This document shows, one piece after another, positions 37,379 to 48,015 of a stretch of 64,000 nt of DNA. Every line of letters starts with the position of its first letter. Position 1 is the stretch's first letter. The translations under genes and the position numbers were made by a program. Source of the stretch: Dastarcus helophoroides (taxonomy: Eukaryota > Arthropoda > Insecta > Coleoptera > Bothrideridae). Location: contig CM053334.1 of assembly GCA_028583605.1 (NCBI GenBank), positions 23,088,226 through 23,152,225 on the forward strand, written 5' to 3'. The notes under the pieces are model-generated. The model did not search any database. It saw only the letters and a list, made by a program, of their open reading frames with translations, and was not told the origin of the DNA.

Positions 37379-37461
37379 TGACGACTGCGGGATTTGAACC
37401 CGCGACTTGTCAGACCTATGAAACAAAATCTGTCGCCTTAATCACTGAAGCCACTAGGATC
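37379..37461 (-). tRNA. tRNA-like sequence, inverted counterpart
   Basis: On the minus strand: A-box-like 'tggcttcagtgattaaggc', a perfect T arm (GCGGG, loop TTCAAAT, CCCGC) and a B box. The 3' acceptor strand AGTCGTC pairs poorly with the 5' strand GATCCTA. The anticodon loop is oversized as in the 30372-30452 copy. Better preserved than that copy but still not a standard cloverleaf. Confidence 0.45.
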
Positions 37462-38222
37462 GTTCACAAGAGTAGGAAATTTAACTACATTTAAGGAGTT
37501 TTTACTTCTGGCAGCAGTTCGTTTTGTATTTATTTATTTTCAACAAAAATTACGAAATTCCCAAAAAATTCAAACTTTTTTCCCGACATTCAGGGTTTAG
37601 ATCTATAATATTTATCTTTTACCCCAATATTTCGACTTTGTGCTTAACATTTTGATTTTTTCGAAAAGTTTTTCACTGTATATTGCAAATCTGGACTCTA
37701 ATGTAAAAATTCCGAATTTCCACATTCAATTTTTGAGTTATTTAAAATCTAAACATAATTTTCAACTTATACTCAAACGTTGCATTTTTCAAAATGAAAA
37801 ACTCCTAAAATTTTAAAAATAAATTACTGGGATTTTAAAAGTGGACATTATGAGGAAGATTTATTTATGGAAAAAGCTGAATTCTTTAGAAAAACTTATA
37901 CTTTCGGGTTTAAATATCTAAATGTTCCAGATTAGATAATTTTTCAAGTTTTTACTTAGGAATTTTTAGGAAAAATGCGAACTTTTGAGGAACATTCGAA
38001 ATTGAAAAAAAAATAAAATGGGGTTTAGGTTTAGAATTTTGAGGGAAACTCGAAATTTGTAACCAAGAGGTTTCGAAATGTAAAGAAAACTGTCAAAATC
38101 TGAGCTTAGAAATTTTGAGAAAATAAAAGAGGAAAATTTGAGATCGAGGTCAAAATTTCGAAATGTAATCGAATTTTTAAAAAAAAGCTCAGGTTTAAAG
38201 AGTCAAAATACTTAGAAAGAAC

Positions 38223-39630
38223 CCAAAATTTTTAACATTTAAACCAAATGATTTTAAAAAAACCAAATTTTCAGGAAAACCCAGATTTTTAAGGAAAATC
38301 GGAATATTTTGAAAATAAGCTGCTAATTATGGGGTCAATGATAAATTACTGGGATTTTGAGTTGAAAGTGGAAATCATGAGAAACAGTTCTTTATGAAAA
38401 AAGCTAAACTCTTTAGAAAAACTTTAACTTTCAGGTTCAAATATCTAAATGTTCAAGATTAGATAATTTTTCAAGGAATATTAAGAAAAATGCGAAATTT
38501 TGAGGAACAGTCAAAATTTAAAAAAATAATATGAAGTTTAAGCTTAGAATTTCGAGGAAAACTAGAAGGTCATAAGCAAAAAATTTCGAAATTTAAGGAA
38601 AAAATGTCAACCTTAATTTGACAATTTCAATATTCTTGAAGAAAATTTCGAGTTCGAACTTAAATTTTGTTATAAATTCAGAAGTTTGTTTTTTTCAAAC
38701 ATTTTACCTTTTTTTCGACAAATTGATGATAACTCAATTTTTTATAAGTAGACATTTCGATTTTTATATCGGAAACCCTACCTTAGTTCTCGTTCCAAAA
38801 AAAGTATGTTTTATAAATTTCGAGCATTTTCCAGAGTTTTAGTCCACATTAATTTGTATTTAACCACGAAATGTCGGCTTTCTTCTAGAAATCTTGAGTT
38901 TAAACTGAAACATCTTAATTTTAATTTTATTTTTTCTAACGACGATAAACACTTGGTCAAATCTAACCAAAAATAAATGGATAATTTAAAGGCATTATTG
39001 TCAGGAAGAGGAATCAGTTATTTTTAGAAATAATCTTTTTTTGGTGTAAAAACAATTTCCCAAATCAAGTTTCTCTTTGTAGGTACAAAAAAGGGGCGCC
39101 CTCCCGTTCCGGTACATCGAACAATCGGTGTCGCAGGGAAAGCGACCGCGGACCGCAGAGGCTTTTTGGCGGATTTTTTCACCCCAAGCATTCAACAGGT
39201 AGCTATTGATATCAGTTTATTGGAAAATAGGGTATTTTACAAGAGCTTCCGACTTTTTACGAGCTTTCAATGTCGATTCATCGCTTCGTCGGGGTGAATT
39301 CATTTTAAAGTGATGTTCCGTTGTCACGTGTCGTTCATTCATTTGTTTCGACACGCCGTTCGCGGCTATCTCTAATTTGAAAAACAGATTACATTTCGGT
39401 TTTGTTGTTCTTTTGCTGGCCTGATCCGCGTTGGGGTGTTGAAATGTGTAATTTTTAATTATTACGTGTGTTGTGATAAGATGTACAAAAAGTTAGATAT
39501 TACATAAGCAGCAGGAAGGGGGCTTACGTTAAAAATATGTATAAACAAATTAGGCTCAATAAATACACTTTTTTTTTACTTTACACATCAAAACCAAGTT
39601 TTGATTTAAATTCCAATGGCACAGTTTGAA
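38223..39630. other. Array remnants, then a GC-richer segment
   Basis: 38230-38900 is A-rich then T-rich array. 39080-39470 is clearly GC-richer with several CpGs ('ggggcgccctcccg', 'gaccgcggaccgcag', 'gacacgccgttcgcggc'). It could be promoter or 5' exon sequence of a host gene, or the edge of an unrecognised element. A 64-codon minus frame at 39001-39195 crosses part of it without recognisable content. Confidence 0.4.
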
Positions 39631-39846
39631 CTAGGAAGACACAAAATTATTAAAACATCGATCCTGTATTCAATTGATGTATCGAAAAAGATATATCGAT
39701 ATCTTTCGTTACATCGATAAATTAATTCGATGTTCGATGTATCATATAAGTACAATACCATACAGCAGGACTTCTCGACCAGCGATACGAGCCTCTCATA
39801 TTTTGCCTGTTTTAAAATTCCTACTTTTTAAAACAAATTTTTACTT

Positions 39847-40195
39847 CTTCATGGTAGACCCTTATTGACCGGAAATATTATGTTTTTTTCAATTTATTTA
39901 ACATTTCTTCGGTCCAGTTTGGAAATATTTAAATTTTTATGGTTTGTTGACAATTTTCTAAACAATTTTTGAAATGCGACTACGTGATATTTAAATTTAT
40001 TGAAAACGTCACTTCAAGACAATTCACAAATTAAGAGGTTAGTTTATTTTACATAGAATAGGAATAATGAAAAATAGGAGATCAAAAATTAGATATGGAA
40101 AAAATTAAATTTTTTTTTTTTAGAAAATTGTCAACAAACCATAAAAATTTAAATATTTCCAAACTGGGCCGAAGAAATGTTAAATAAATTGAAAA
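39847..40195. mobile_element. Snap-back insertion with ~17-bp flanking repeat
   Basis: Flanked by near copies of 'aaaacaaatttttactt' (39829-39846 and 40196-40212). Internal ~75-80 bp inverted arms ('caatttatttaacatttctt...ttgttgacaattttct') at 39883-39963 and 40118-40198. The start 'cttcatggtagaccctta' is shared with the insertion at 60939-61450, which carries a hammerhead. Non-coding. Confidence 0.65.
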
Positions 40196-41832
40196 AAACA
40201 AAATTTTTACTTGTTTCAAATTTTCGACATTTTAAAAATTTGGACTCTTTTAAAATTCGACATTACTTAATAAAAAAAATTTCCTTTTTAAAACTTCCGT
40301 TTTTTATGAAACTTCGAAGATTGCAACTATTTACAAAAATTTCAGTTTTTCAGAATTACATTTTTTTTGAAATTGTCGAGGTTTTTGAAAAGTTTACATT
40401 TTTTCAAGTTTCTATTCCAGAATTACGATTCTTTTTCCGGAATTTGCATTTTTCCTCAAATTTCAAAGTTTTTTAAAATTTTAACCACTTTAAAATGCCG
40501 ACTTTAACTTTTGAAATGATGAATCTTTTCGGAAGTTTCGACCTTTTTTGAAATTTCAGAAATTTCAATTTTTTCGAAAACCTCGATTTGTTTTTGAAAA
40601 TCTGAACTTTATTGATAATGTCGATATATTTTTTTTTTCAAATTTTCGATCGTTTTTTTTAATTCTCGATTTTTTCATCGATTTTTTGGCAAATTTCGAT
40701 GTTTTCAAACCTTTGACAGTCGGTACTTTTTTTTTAAACCTTCGTTTTTTTAAAAATTTTAAATGTTGGTATTAAAATTTGGAATTTTTTCAAAATTTTG
40801 ACATATTTTCAGATATACTTATTTATAAAATTTTAAGTTTTTTTAAAAGTGTTTTAAAATTATTAACCATTTTTAAAATTGATCTATTTTTGCAAAATTT
40901 GACTTTTTCGAAAAACCTTTATCCAAAACATTTGTTAAAACATTTTTATAATTTCGAGTATTTTTGATAAGTCCTCCATTTTTCAATATTTTGCTTTTAT
41001 AAATTGATACAAATTTTTTTCACAATTTCAACCCATTTTTTTTTTCAAAATTTGTAACTTTTTTAAAAAATTCGACATTTCTCAACATTTTTCTTTAAAA
41101 TTTCTACTTTTTTTCAAATTGTTACTTTTTCGGAAAATTGGGCCTTTTTAAAAATTGCGACATTTTTTGGGCTTTTTCAAAATGTTGAAAATTTTTCTGT
41201 TTTGTGCTTTTTAAATATTTATATTGTTTAAATTGCATGCTCTTTTAAGACTCAATTTTGTGGTAAATTTTTATTTGTTCAACATTTCACTTTTTTTGAC
41301 ATTTTTTACTGCTTCAATGTTTCGACTTTTTTAAATATTAAATACGATTTTTTTCTAAAACTCCCATATTTTTGAAAATTAAATTTTTTGAAAATTTTTA
41401 CTTTTTTAAAATGCTGGATCTTTTCGTAACCTTCGGCCTTTTTTTGAAATTTCAGGAATTTCAATTTTTTCGAAAAACTCGTTTTATTTTTGAAAATCTC
41501 AATTGATAATTTCGATATTTCTTTTTCAAATTTTCGATCGCTTTTTTCAATCTCGATTTTTTTATCGATTTTTTGGCAAATTTCGATTTTTTCAAACCTT
41601 TGACACTCGGTACTTTTTTTAAACCTTCGTTTTTTTGAAAATTTTAAATGTTCTTATTAAAATTTGGAAATTTTTAAAAATTTTGACATATTTTCAAATT
41701 TTTACACTTATTTATTAAATTTTAGCTTTTTTTTAAATGTCTTTTAAAATTTTTAACCATTTCTAAAATTTATCTATTTTTGCAAAATTTGACTTTTTCG
41801 AAAAACCAAAATATTTCTTGAAACATTTTTAT

Positions 41833-41978
41833 TTTTGGTATAACGGACTGGTCCTTGGTTATCTTCAAAAATTGAAATACAGAACTTGTCCCCTGAAACC
41901 AAGAAAGATTGAGCTCGTGAGCAACGTTTGTTGTGTTTTTTAATCTTTCTTGGTTTCGGGGGACAGGTTCTGTATTTC
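41833..41978. mobile_element. Head-to-head foldback with 11-bp flanking repeat
   Basis: Direct repeat AACATTTTTAT at 41822-41832 and 41979-41989. Inverted arms 'gaaatacagaacttgtccc...ccaagaaag' belong to the family of 840-1088 and 13479-13584. The junction ('gagctcgtgagcaac') lies downstream of where the hammerhead would be, so the ribozyme is lost here. Confidence 0.65.
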
Positions 41979-42859
41979 AACATTTTTATAATTTTGAATA
42001 TTTTCGGTAATTCCTCCATTTTTCAATATTTTGATTTTTTAAATTCATACAAATTTTTATCACAATTTCGAACCATTTTTTTGTTGAAAATTTGTAACTT
42101 TTTTGAAGAATTTGACGTTTGAAAATTTTTCTTTAAAATTTCTACTTTTTTTAAATTGTTACTTTTTTGGAAAATTGGGCTTTTTTAAAAATTGCGACAT
42201 TTTTTGGGCTTTTTTAAAATGTTGAAAATTTTTCTGTTTTTTGTTTTTTAAAAATTTAGATTGTTTAAATTGCATGTTTTTTTAAGACCCAATTTTTCGG
42301 TAAATTTTTATTTTTTCAAAATTTCACTTTTCTTGACATTTTTGACTTTTTCAATACTTCGACTTTTTTAAATATTAAATGCGAAATTTTGTCTAAAACT
42401 CCCATATTTTTGAAAATTTAATTTTTTGAAAATTTAATTTTTTGAAAATTTTTACTTTTCATGAAAATTTCTCTATTTTTCAAAATTTTTAATTTTTTCA
42501 AAACATTCGGATTTGGTTAACATTTTAACTTTTTTCTAAGCTTTCATAGAAAGTTAAAACTTCCAAAAAATTAGGGATTTAAAAAAAACCAACATTTTAA
42601 TAAAAGGCCAAATTTTCCATAAAAAAGTTTAAATTAAAAAAAAAACTTCCATATTTTTGGAAATTTAATTTTTTGAAAATTTTTAGTTAATACAAAAATT
42701 TCTCCATTTTTTACAGTTTTTAATTTTTTCAAAATTTGCGGAATTATTCAACATTTTAATTTTTTTGAACATTTTGACTCCAAAATTTCGACTTTTCCAA
42801 AAATTTGAAATTTTTAAATAATTTGCGTTATTTTTAAAATTTTCTAAAATAGGCACTTA

Positions 42860-45800
42860 AGTATATTACATGAAAATGTCGAAGTTTTTAAAGAAAATCT
42901 GTTTTAAAATACAACAAGAATTCAAAAGCAAAAACATTTTAAAGAGGATCCATTTAAAAAAATTGAAAATCTTCAAACAAAGTCAATTTCTTAGACATTA
43001 TTTTAAATGTTGAAGTTTTAAATACAAAAAAAACATTTCATATCTTTAAAAGAGTAGAAGTTTTAAAAAGTTTCAAAAAAAAGTCGAAGTTTTAAAGAAA
43101 GTCGAAATTCTCCAGAGTCAAAATTTCCAAAGATATCAAAATTTTGAAGAATGTATAAGCATTCATAGAAAGGTAAAACTATTAAAAAAGTTAAAAAAAA
43201 AACCTGTACTTTAAAAGTAGGGCAAATTTTCGAAAACAAAAGTTTAAATTTAAAAGGTAGTCTAAAATTTAAAAAATATTCGAAATTATGAAAACATTTC
43301 GAGATTTAAGAAATTTAAGAATTTTCAGTAAAATCTTCCAAAACCTAAATTTTTGGAAAGCCCAAATTCCGAAGAAAGTCAAAATTATCAAAAATTTCGA
43401 AATTTTTGCAAATTAAAACTTTGAGAAAAAAGTTAAAAAGCCACAATCTCAAACAGAAATTCAATTTAAAAGAGTGTCGAAATTTTCAATAAATTGGAAG
43501 ATTTAAAAAAAAATCAATATTTGAATATTGAAAATTTTCAAAAAAAGTCGATTTCTTAAGAATGATTTGAAATATTGAAGTTTTAAATACAGATATATCT
43601 TTCAAAAACATTCCAAATCTTTAAAAGAGTAAAATTTTTTAAAAATTTCAAAAAAAGGTCGAATTTTCAAAGAAAGTCGAAATTCTCCAGAGTCAAAATT
43701 TCCAAACATATCAATATTTTGAAAAATGTATAAGCTTTCATAGAAAGGTAAAATTTCCAAAAAACTTGAAAAAAAACCTGTATTTTAGAAGAAGGGCAAA
43801 TTTTCGAAAACAAAAGTTTAAATTTTAAAAAGTAGTCTAAAATTTAAAAAATATGAAAAAATGTTGAGATTTAGGAAATTTAAGAATTTTCAGTAAAATC
43901 TTCTAAAAACCTAAATTTTTGGAAAGCCCAAATTCCGAAGAAAGTCAAAATTATCAAAAATTTCGAAATTTTTGCCAATTAAAACTTTGAGAAAAAAGTT
44001 AAAAAGCCACAATCTCAAAAAGAAATTCAATTTAAAAGTGTCGAAATTTTCAATAAATTGGAAGATTTAAAAAAAAATCAATATTTGAATATTGAAAATC
44101 TTCAAAAAAAGTCGATTTCTTAAGAATTATTTGAAATGTTGAAGTTTTAAATACAGATATATATTTCAAAAACATTCCAAATCTTTAAAAGAGTAGAAGA
44201 TTTGGAAAATTTCAAAAAAAGTCGAAGTTTCAAAGAAAGTCGAAATTCCCCCGAGTCAAAATTTCCAAACATATCAAAATTTTGAAAAATGTATAAACAT
44301 TCATAGAAAGGTAACACTTCCAAAAAACTTAGGAAAAAAAAAGCTTTATTTTGAAAAAAGGGCAAATTTTCGAAAACAAAAGTTTAAATTTTAAAAAGTA
44401 GTCGAAAATTTAAAAAATATTCGAAAAAATGTCAAGATTTAAGAAATTTAATAATTTTCAGTTAAATCTTCTAAAAACCTTAATTTTTGGAAAGCCCAAT
44501 TTCCGAAAAAAGTCAAAATTATCAAAAATTTTGAAATTTTTGTTAGTTAAAACTTTGAGAAAAAAGCTAAAAAGTGACAAATCTCAAAAAGAAATTGAAT
44601 TTAAAAGAGTGTCGAAGTTTTCAATAAATTGGAAGATTTAAAAAAAACAATATGTTGAAAAAAATCGACATTAGGAAAAAAGTTCAAATTTTCCAAATTA
44701 AAAAAAAAATTTAAAATGGAACAAAATTTTTGAAAATAATTGAAAATTGTAAAAAGAATCGATTTTAAAAAAATCGACAGTTTCAGATACAAGCGAAACG
44801 AGAAAATGGAAATTTTTGAAAGTAAAAATTTAAAAAATGACGAAATTTCGAAAATTTTTGAAATTTTCATAGAAAATTAGAATTTAAAAAATCAAACTTT
44901 AAAAAAATAGTCTTAAATTTAAAAATATTTCAAATTACGAAAAAATGTAAAGATTTAGAAAAAAAGGAGAATTTTCAGTGAAATCTCCTAAAAACCTAAG
45001 GTTTTGGATAGCCCAAATTCCGAGAAGAGTCAAAATTATCAAAAATTTGAAAATTTTTGTTGGTTAAAACTTTGAGAAAAGTTAAAAATTCACAAACCAC
45101 AAAAAAAATTCAATTTAAAAGAATGTCGAAGTTTTCAAAAAAAGTGAAGATCTAAAAAAACCTCAATATGTTGAAAAAAAATCGACATTATGACAAAAGT
45201 TCAGATTTTCGAAGTATATAAACACTTTAAAATGGAACGAAATATTTGAAAATAATCCAAAATTTTAGCAAGATTCGATTTAAAAAAAAATCGATATTTT
45301 CAGGTCCAAGCGAAACGAAAAAATGGAAATTTTTGATAGTAAAAATTTAAAAAATGACGAAATTTTGAAATTTTCATCGAAAATTTGGATTTAAATAAAT
45401 CACTTTCAAAAAACAGTCTTAAATTTAAAAAATATTCCAAATTACGAAGAAATGGCAATATTTAAAAAACAAGGAGAATTTTCAGTGGAATTCCCTAAAA
45501 ACCAAAATTTTTGGAAAGCCCAAATTCCGAAAAGAGTCAAAATTATCAAAAATTTAAAAATCTTTGTTGGTTAAAACTTTGAGAAAAAGTTAAAAATTCA
45601 CAAACCACAAAAAAATTCAATTTAAAAGAATGTCGAAGTTTTCAAAAAAAGTGAAGATTTAAAAAAAACGTTAATTTATTGAAAAAATATCGACATTATG
45701 AAACAATTTCAAATTTTCGAAGTAAATAAAAAACTTTAAAATGGAACAAAATTTTTAAAAACAATCCAAAATTTTAACAAGAATCAATTTTAAAAAATCG

Positions 45801-46120
45801 ATATTTTCAGATACAAGCGAAACGAGAAAATGGAAACTTTTGAAAGTTAACATTTTAAAAAATGACGAAATTTTGAAATTTTCATCGAAAATTTGGATTT
45901 AAATAAATCACTTTCAAAAAATAGTCTTAAATTTAAAAAATATTCCAAATTACGAAGAAATGTCAAGATTTAGAAAAAAAGGAGAATTTTCAGTGAAATC
46001 TCCTAAAAACCTAAATTTTTGGAAAGCCCAAATTTCAAAATGAGTCAAAATGATCAAACATTTGAAAATTTTTGTTAGTTAAAACTTTGAGAAAAGCTTA
46101 AAAAATCACAAACATCAAAA
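42860..46120. repeat. Higher-order tandem units of ~570 and ~510 bp
   Basis: 'cgaaaacaaaagtttaaat' recurs near 43233, 43806 and 44373 (about 570-bp steps). 'gagaattttcagtgaaatc' variants recur near 44967, 45473 and 45985 (about 510-bp steps). The units are highly similar, pointing to recent tandem amplification inside the A-rich half. Confidence 0.7.
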
Positions 46121-46320
46121 AAAATTCATATGCAAGAAGAATGCAACCTAGACGACAAATTCATGCAGCCCTCCAGGCGTGTATAGTGAATCATAGGTAG
46201 CTGAACTAGCAACAGTTGAAACACTGCCACCTAGCGAAGCGGTTGCTCTCTGGGAGAGTTCCCAGAAGACAAGGATTCTATAAAGCACAGACCAATAGGT
46301 TTGAACATTTATTAGATTCG

Positions 46321-46385
46321 AAGTTTGAAAACCAAATACCGGTTTCGATCTTGTTAGATCTCGTCAGTTTGGTATATCCAACTCG
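46321..46385 (-). ncRNA. Hammerhead ribozyme, type I
   Basis: Same helices, CTGACGA and GAAA core, and GTA triplet as the 34293-34357 copy. Helix I CCAAA / TTTGG intact. Confidence 0.65.
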
Positions 46386-46393
46386 TTAGCATT

Positions 46394-46458
46394 CGAGTTG
46401 GATATACCAAACTGACGAGATCTAACAAGATCGAAACCGGTAATTGGTTTTCAAACTT
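46394..46458 (+). ncRNA. Hammerhead ribozyme, mirror copy
   Basis: Core and helix II identical to 46321-46385. Helix I has one mismatch (CCAAA with ATTGG). The two ribozymes point away from a shared junction. Confidence 0.6.
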
Positions 46459-47422
46459 CGAATCTAATAAATGGTCAAACCTATTGGTCTGTGCTTTATA
46501 GAAAAAAATTCAATTTAAAAGAATGTCGAAGTTTTCAAAAAAGTGAAGATTAAAAAAAAACGTCAATATGTTGAAAAAAAATTGACATTATGAAAAAGGT
46601 TCGAATTTTCGAAGTAAATAAAAAACTTTAAAATGGAAAAACATTTTTGAAAATAATCCAAAATTTTAACAAGAATCGATTTAAAAAAAATTGATATTTT
46701 TAGATACTAGCGAAACGAGAGTGGAGATTTTTGAAAGTCAACATTTTAAGAAATAAAGAAATTAAGAAATTTCGAAACTTTTCAAACTTTTTATCGAAAA
46801 TCAGGATTTCAAAAAATCAAACTTTTGAAAAATAATGACAGCATTTTGAAAAGATACTGTTAAAAGTCGACCCTTTCAAAAAATTCAGATTCAGAATAAA
46901 ATACAGAAATTTTCAAAAAAACTTTTAGAAAAGTTGACATTTTGAAAAAGAATTCAAATTAAAAAAAACAGGTAATCAACAATCGTGAACAAATGTAGAG
47001 ATTTAAAAAAGTAAAACATGTTTAGTCAAATATTCAAAAAAGCCAACATTTTTAAAGAGCTCAAATATTGAAGAGAAGTGAAAATTATCAAAAAATTCTT
47101 AACTTCCAGAAAAAAAATAGGTAATCAAAATTTTGAACAAATGTGAAGATTTAAAAAAGTAAAACATTTTCAGTCAAATATTCAAAAAAAATCCGAAATT
47201 TTTGAAGAGGCCAAATATTGAGGAAAATGCGAAAATTATCAAAAAATTCTAAACTTCCAAAAAAAATAGAAATGAAGAGTAGACATGTTGAGAAACATTA
47301 ACGACCTTTTTCCAAAGTTTAACTTTAAATTGAATTGTTTTTTGAATTCGACTTTTTTCGAAAATTGTATTCAAAATATCAAAAAAAAATAATATAAATT
47401 GAGATTCCCATCAAGCTAATAA

Positions 47423-47606
47423 CACAGGCCCACAAAAAAAAAAAAGTGGTGTGTGCTGGGTGTCGGACCCACATAGTCCGGCGTATTTTTTTCCGCTGAA
47501 CACGAATCTGTAGTTTAAATTGGGGGTCAAACTGCTAAAAGTGAAGAAAAACCAAAAAAAAAGATAAAAATCACGATCTCGTATTTTTTTCTGTATGATA
47601 TTATCA
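47423..47606 (+). repeat. Left terminal inverted repeat
   Basis: Pairs with 49849-50040. Identical blocks include GTGGTGTGTGCTGGGTGTCG and 'aaatcacgatctcgtat', with a few substitutions and length changes in A runs. Confidence 0.9.
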
Positions 47607-48015
47607 TCTTGCAGTTTCTACTTGTTTCTCTCTGTAATATCCAACCGTAATGTGCAAATACGTTAATTCACTACTTATTGTGTCTTATTTAAGTGTCACA
47701 TAGATGATATTTTGTTTTTGACAAAAAATAAGGAAATGGTTAACTAAATCGGTACATTTACCGGCAGAAACCTGCTACTCCGGAATGATTGGACTACGAT
47801 GACAACTGCCCTTTATCGGGATGTGTAGAATGATTCGCTAGTCAACATTTCGGCGTATCGAAGCCAGCAAAGGCGCGCTGTTTTGCAGGGAAGCGCTAGA
47901 ATATGAGAATGATGCCGTAGTGTGTCCGACGACGAGTTGACATTGTCCTTGTCAAAGTCGGAAAGCCCTCATACTTAGGCCTAGGTATTCTAGCGTGCGG
48001 GGTTTATTTATTTTC

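Larger units (their letters stand above)
35106..38222. repeat. Right arm of the large inverted repeat
   Basis: Reverse-complement counterpart of 29629-32355. It carries extra sequence relative to the left arm, notably 36380-36715. From 37820 its outer part is also directly duplicated at 38338-38600 ('aataaattactgggatttt', 'tctaaatgttc'). Confidence 0.7.
46127..46501. mobile_element. Hammerhead insertion with 108-bp snap-back
   Basis: Inserted in the A-rich array between two copies of AAAAAAATTCA (about 46116-46126 and 46502-46512). The left part matches 34480-34740 of the insertion above. From 46278 the sequence forms arms of 108 bp (46278-46385 and 46394-46501) around an 8-nt loop 'ttagcatt'. 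Each arm starts with a hammerhead at the junction and runs outwards, so two units are joined 5' to 5'. Confidence 0.75.
39632..47270 (-). mobile_element. Inverted copy of the long strand-switching element
   Basis: Starts with 'taggaagacacaaaattatt' and 'acatcgat...atgtatcg', the reverse complement of the right end at 57355-57475. It then follows that element backwards: T-rich to about 42850, A-rich to about 47270. For example 40640-40740 is the complement of 55885-55985, and 44960-45080 the complement of about 53290-53400. No protein-coding content. The far terminus (GGGATGCACAC) is missing. It carries three small insertions and, just outside, the 47423-50040 transposon. Confidence 0.65.

Noticed and set aside
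44795..44810. Repeated 'agcgaaacgag' in the arrays as ribozyme cores
   Set aside because: No CTGANGA box upstream in any copy; part of the array unit.
40177..44870. Many frames of 60-100 codons rich in Phe, Lys, Asn, Ile and Leu
   Set aside because: They follow the T- or A-rich array vocabulary, occur on both strands and in shifted frames, and have no domain or start context.
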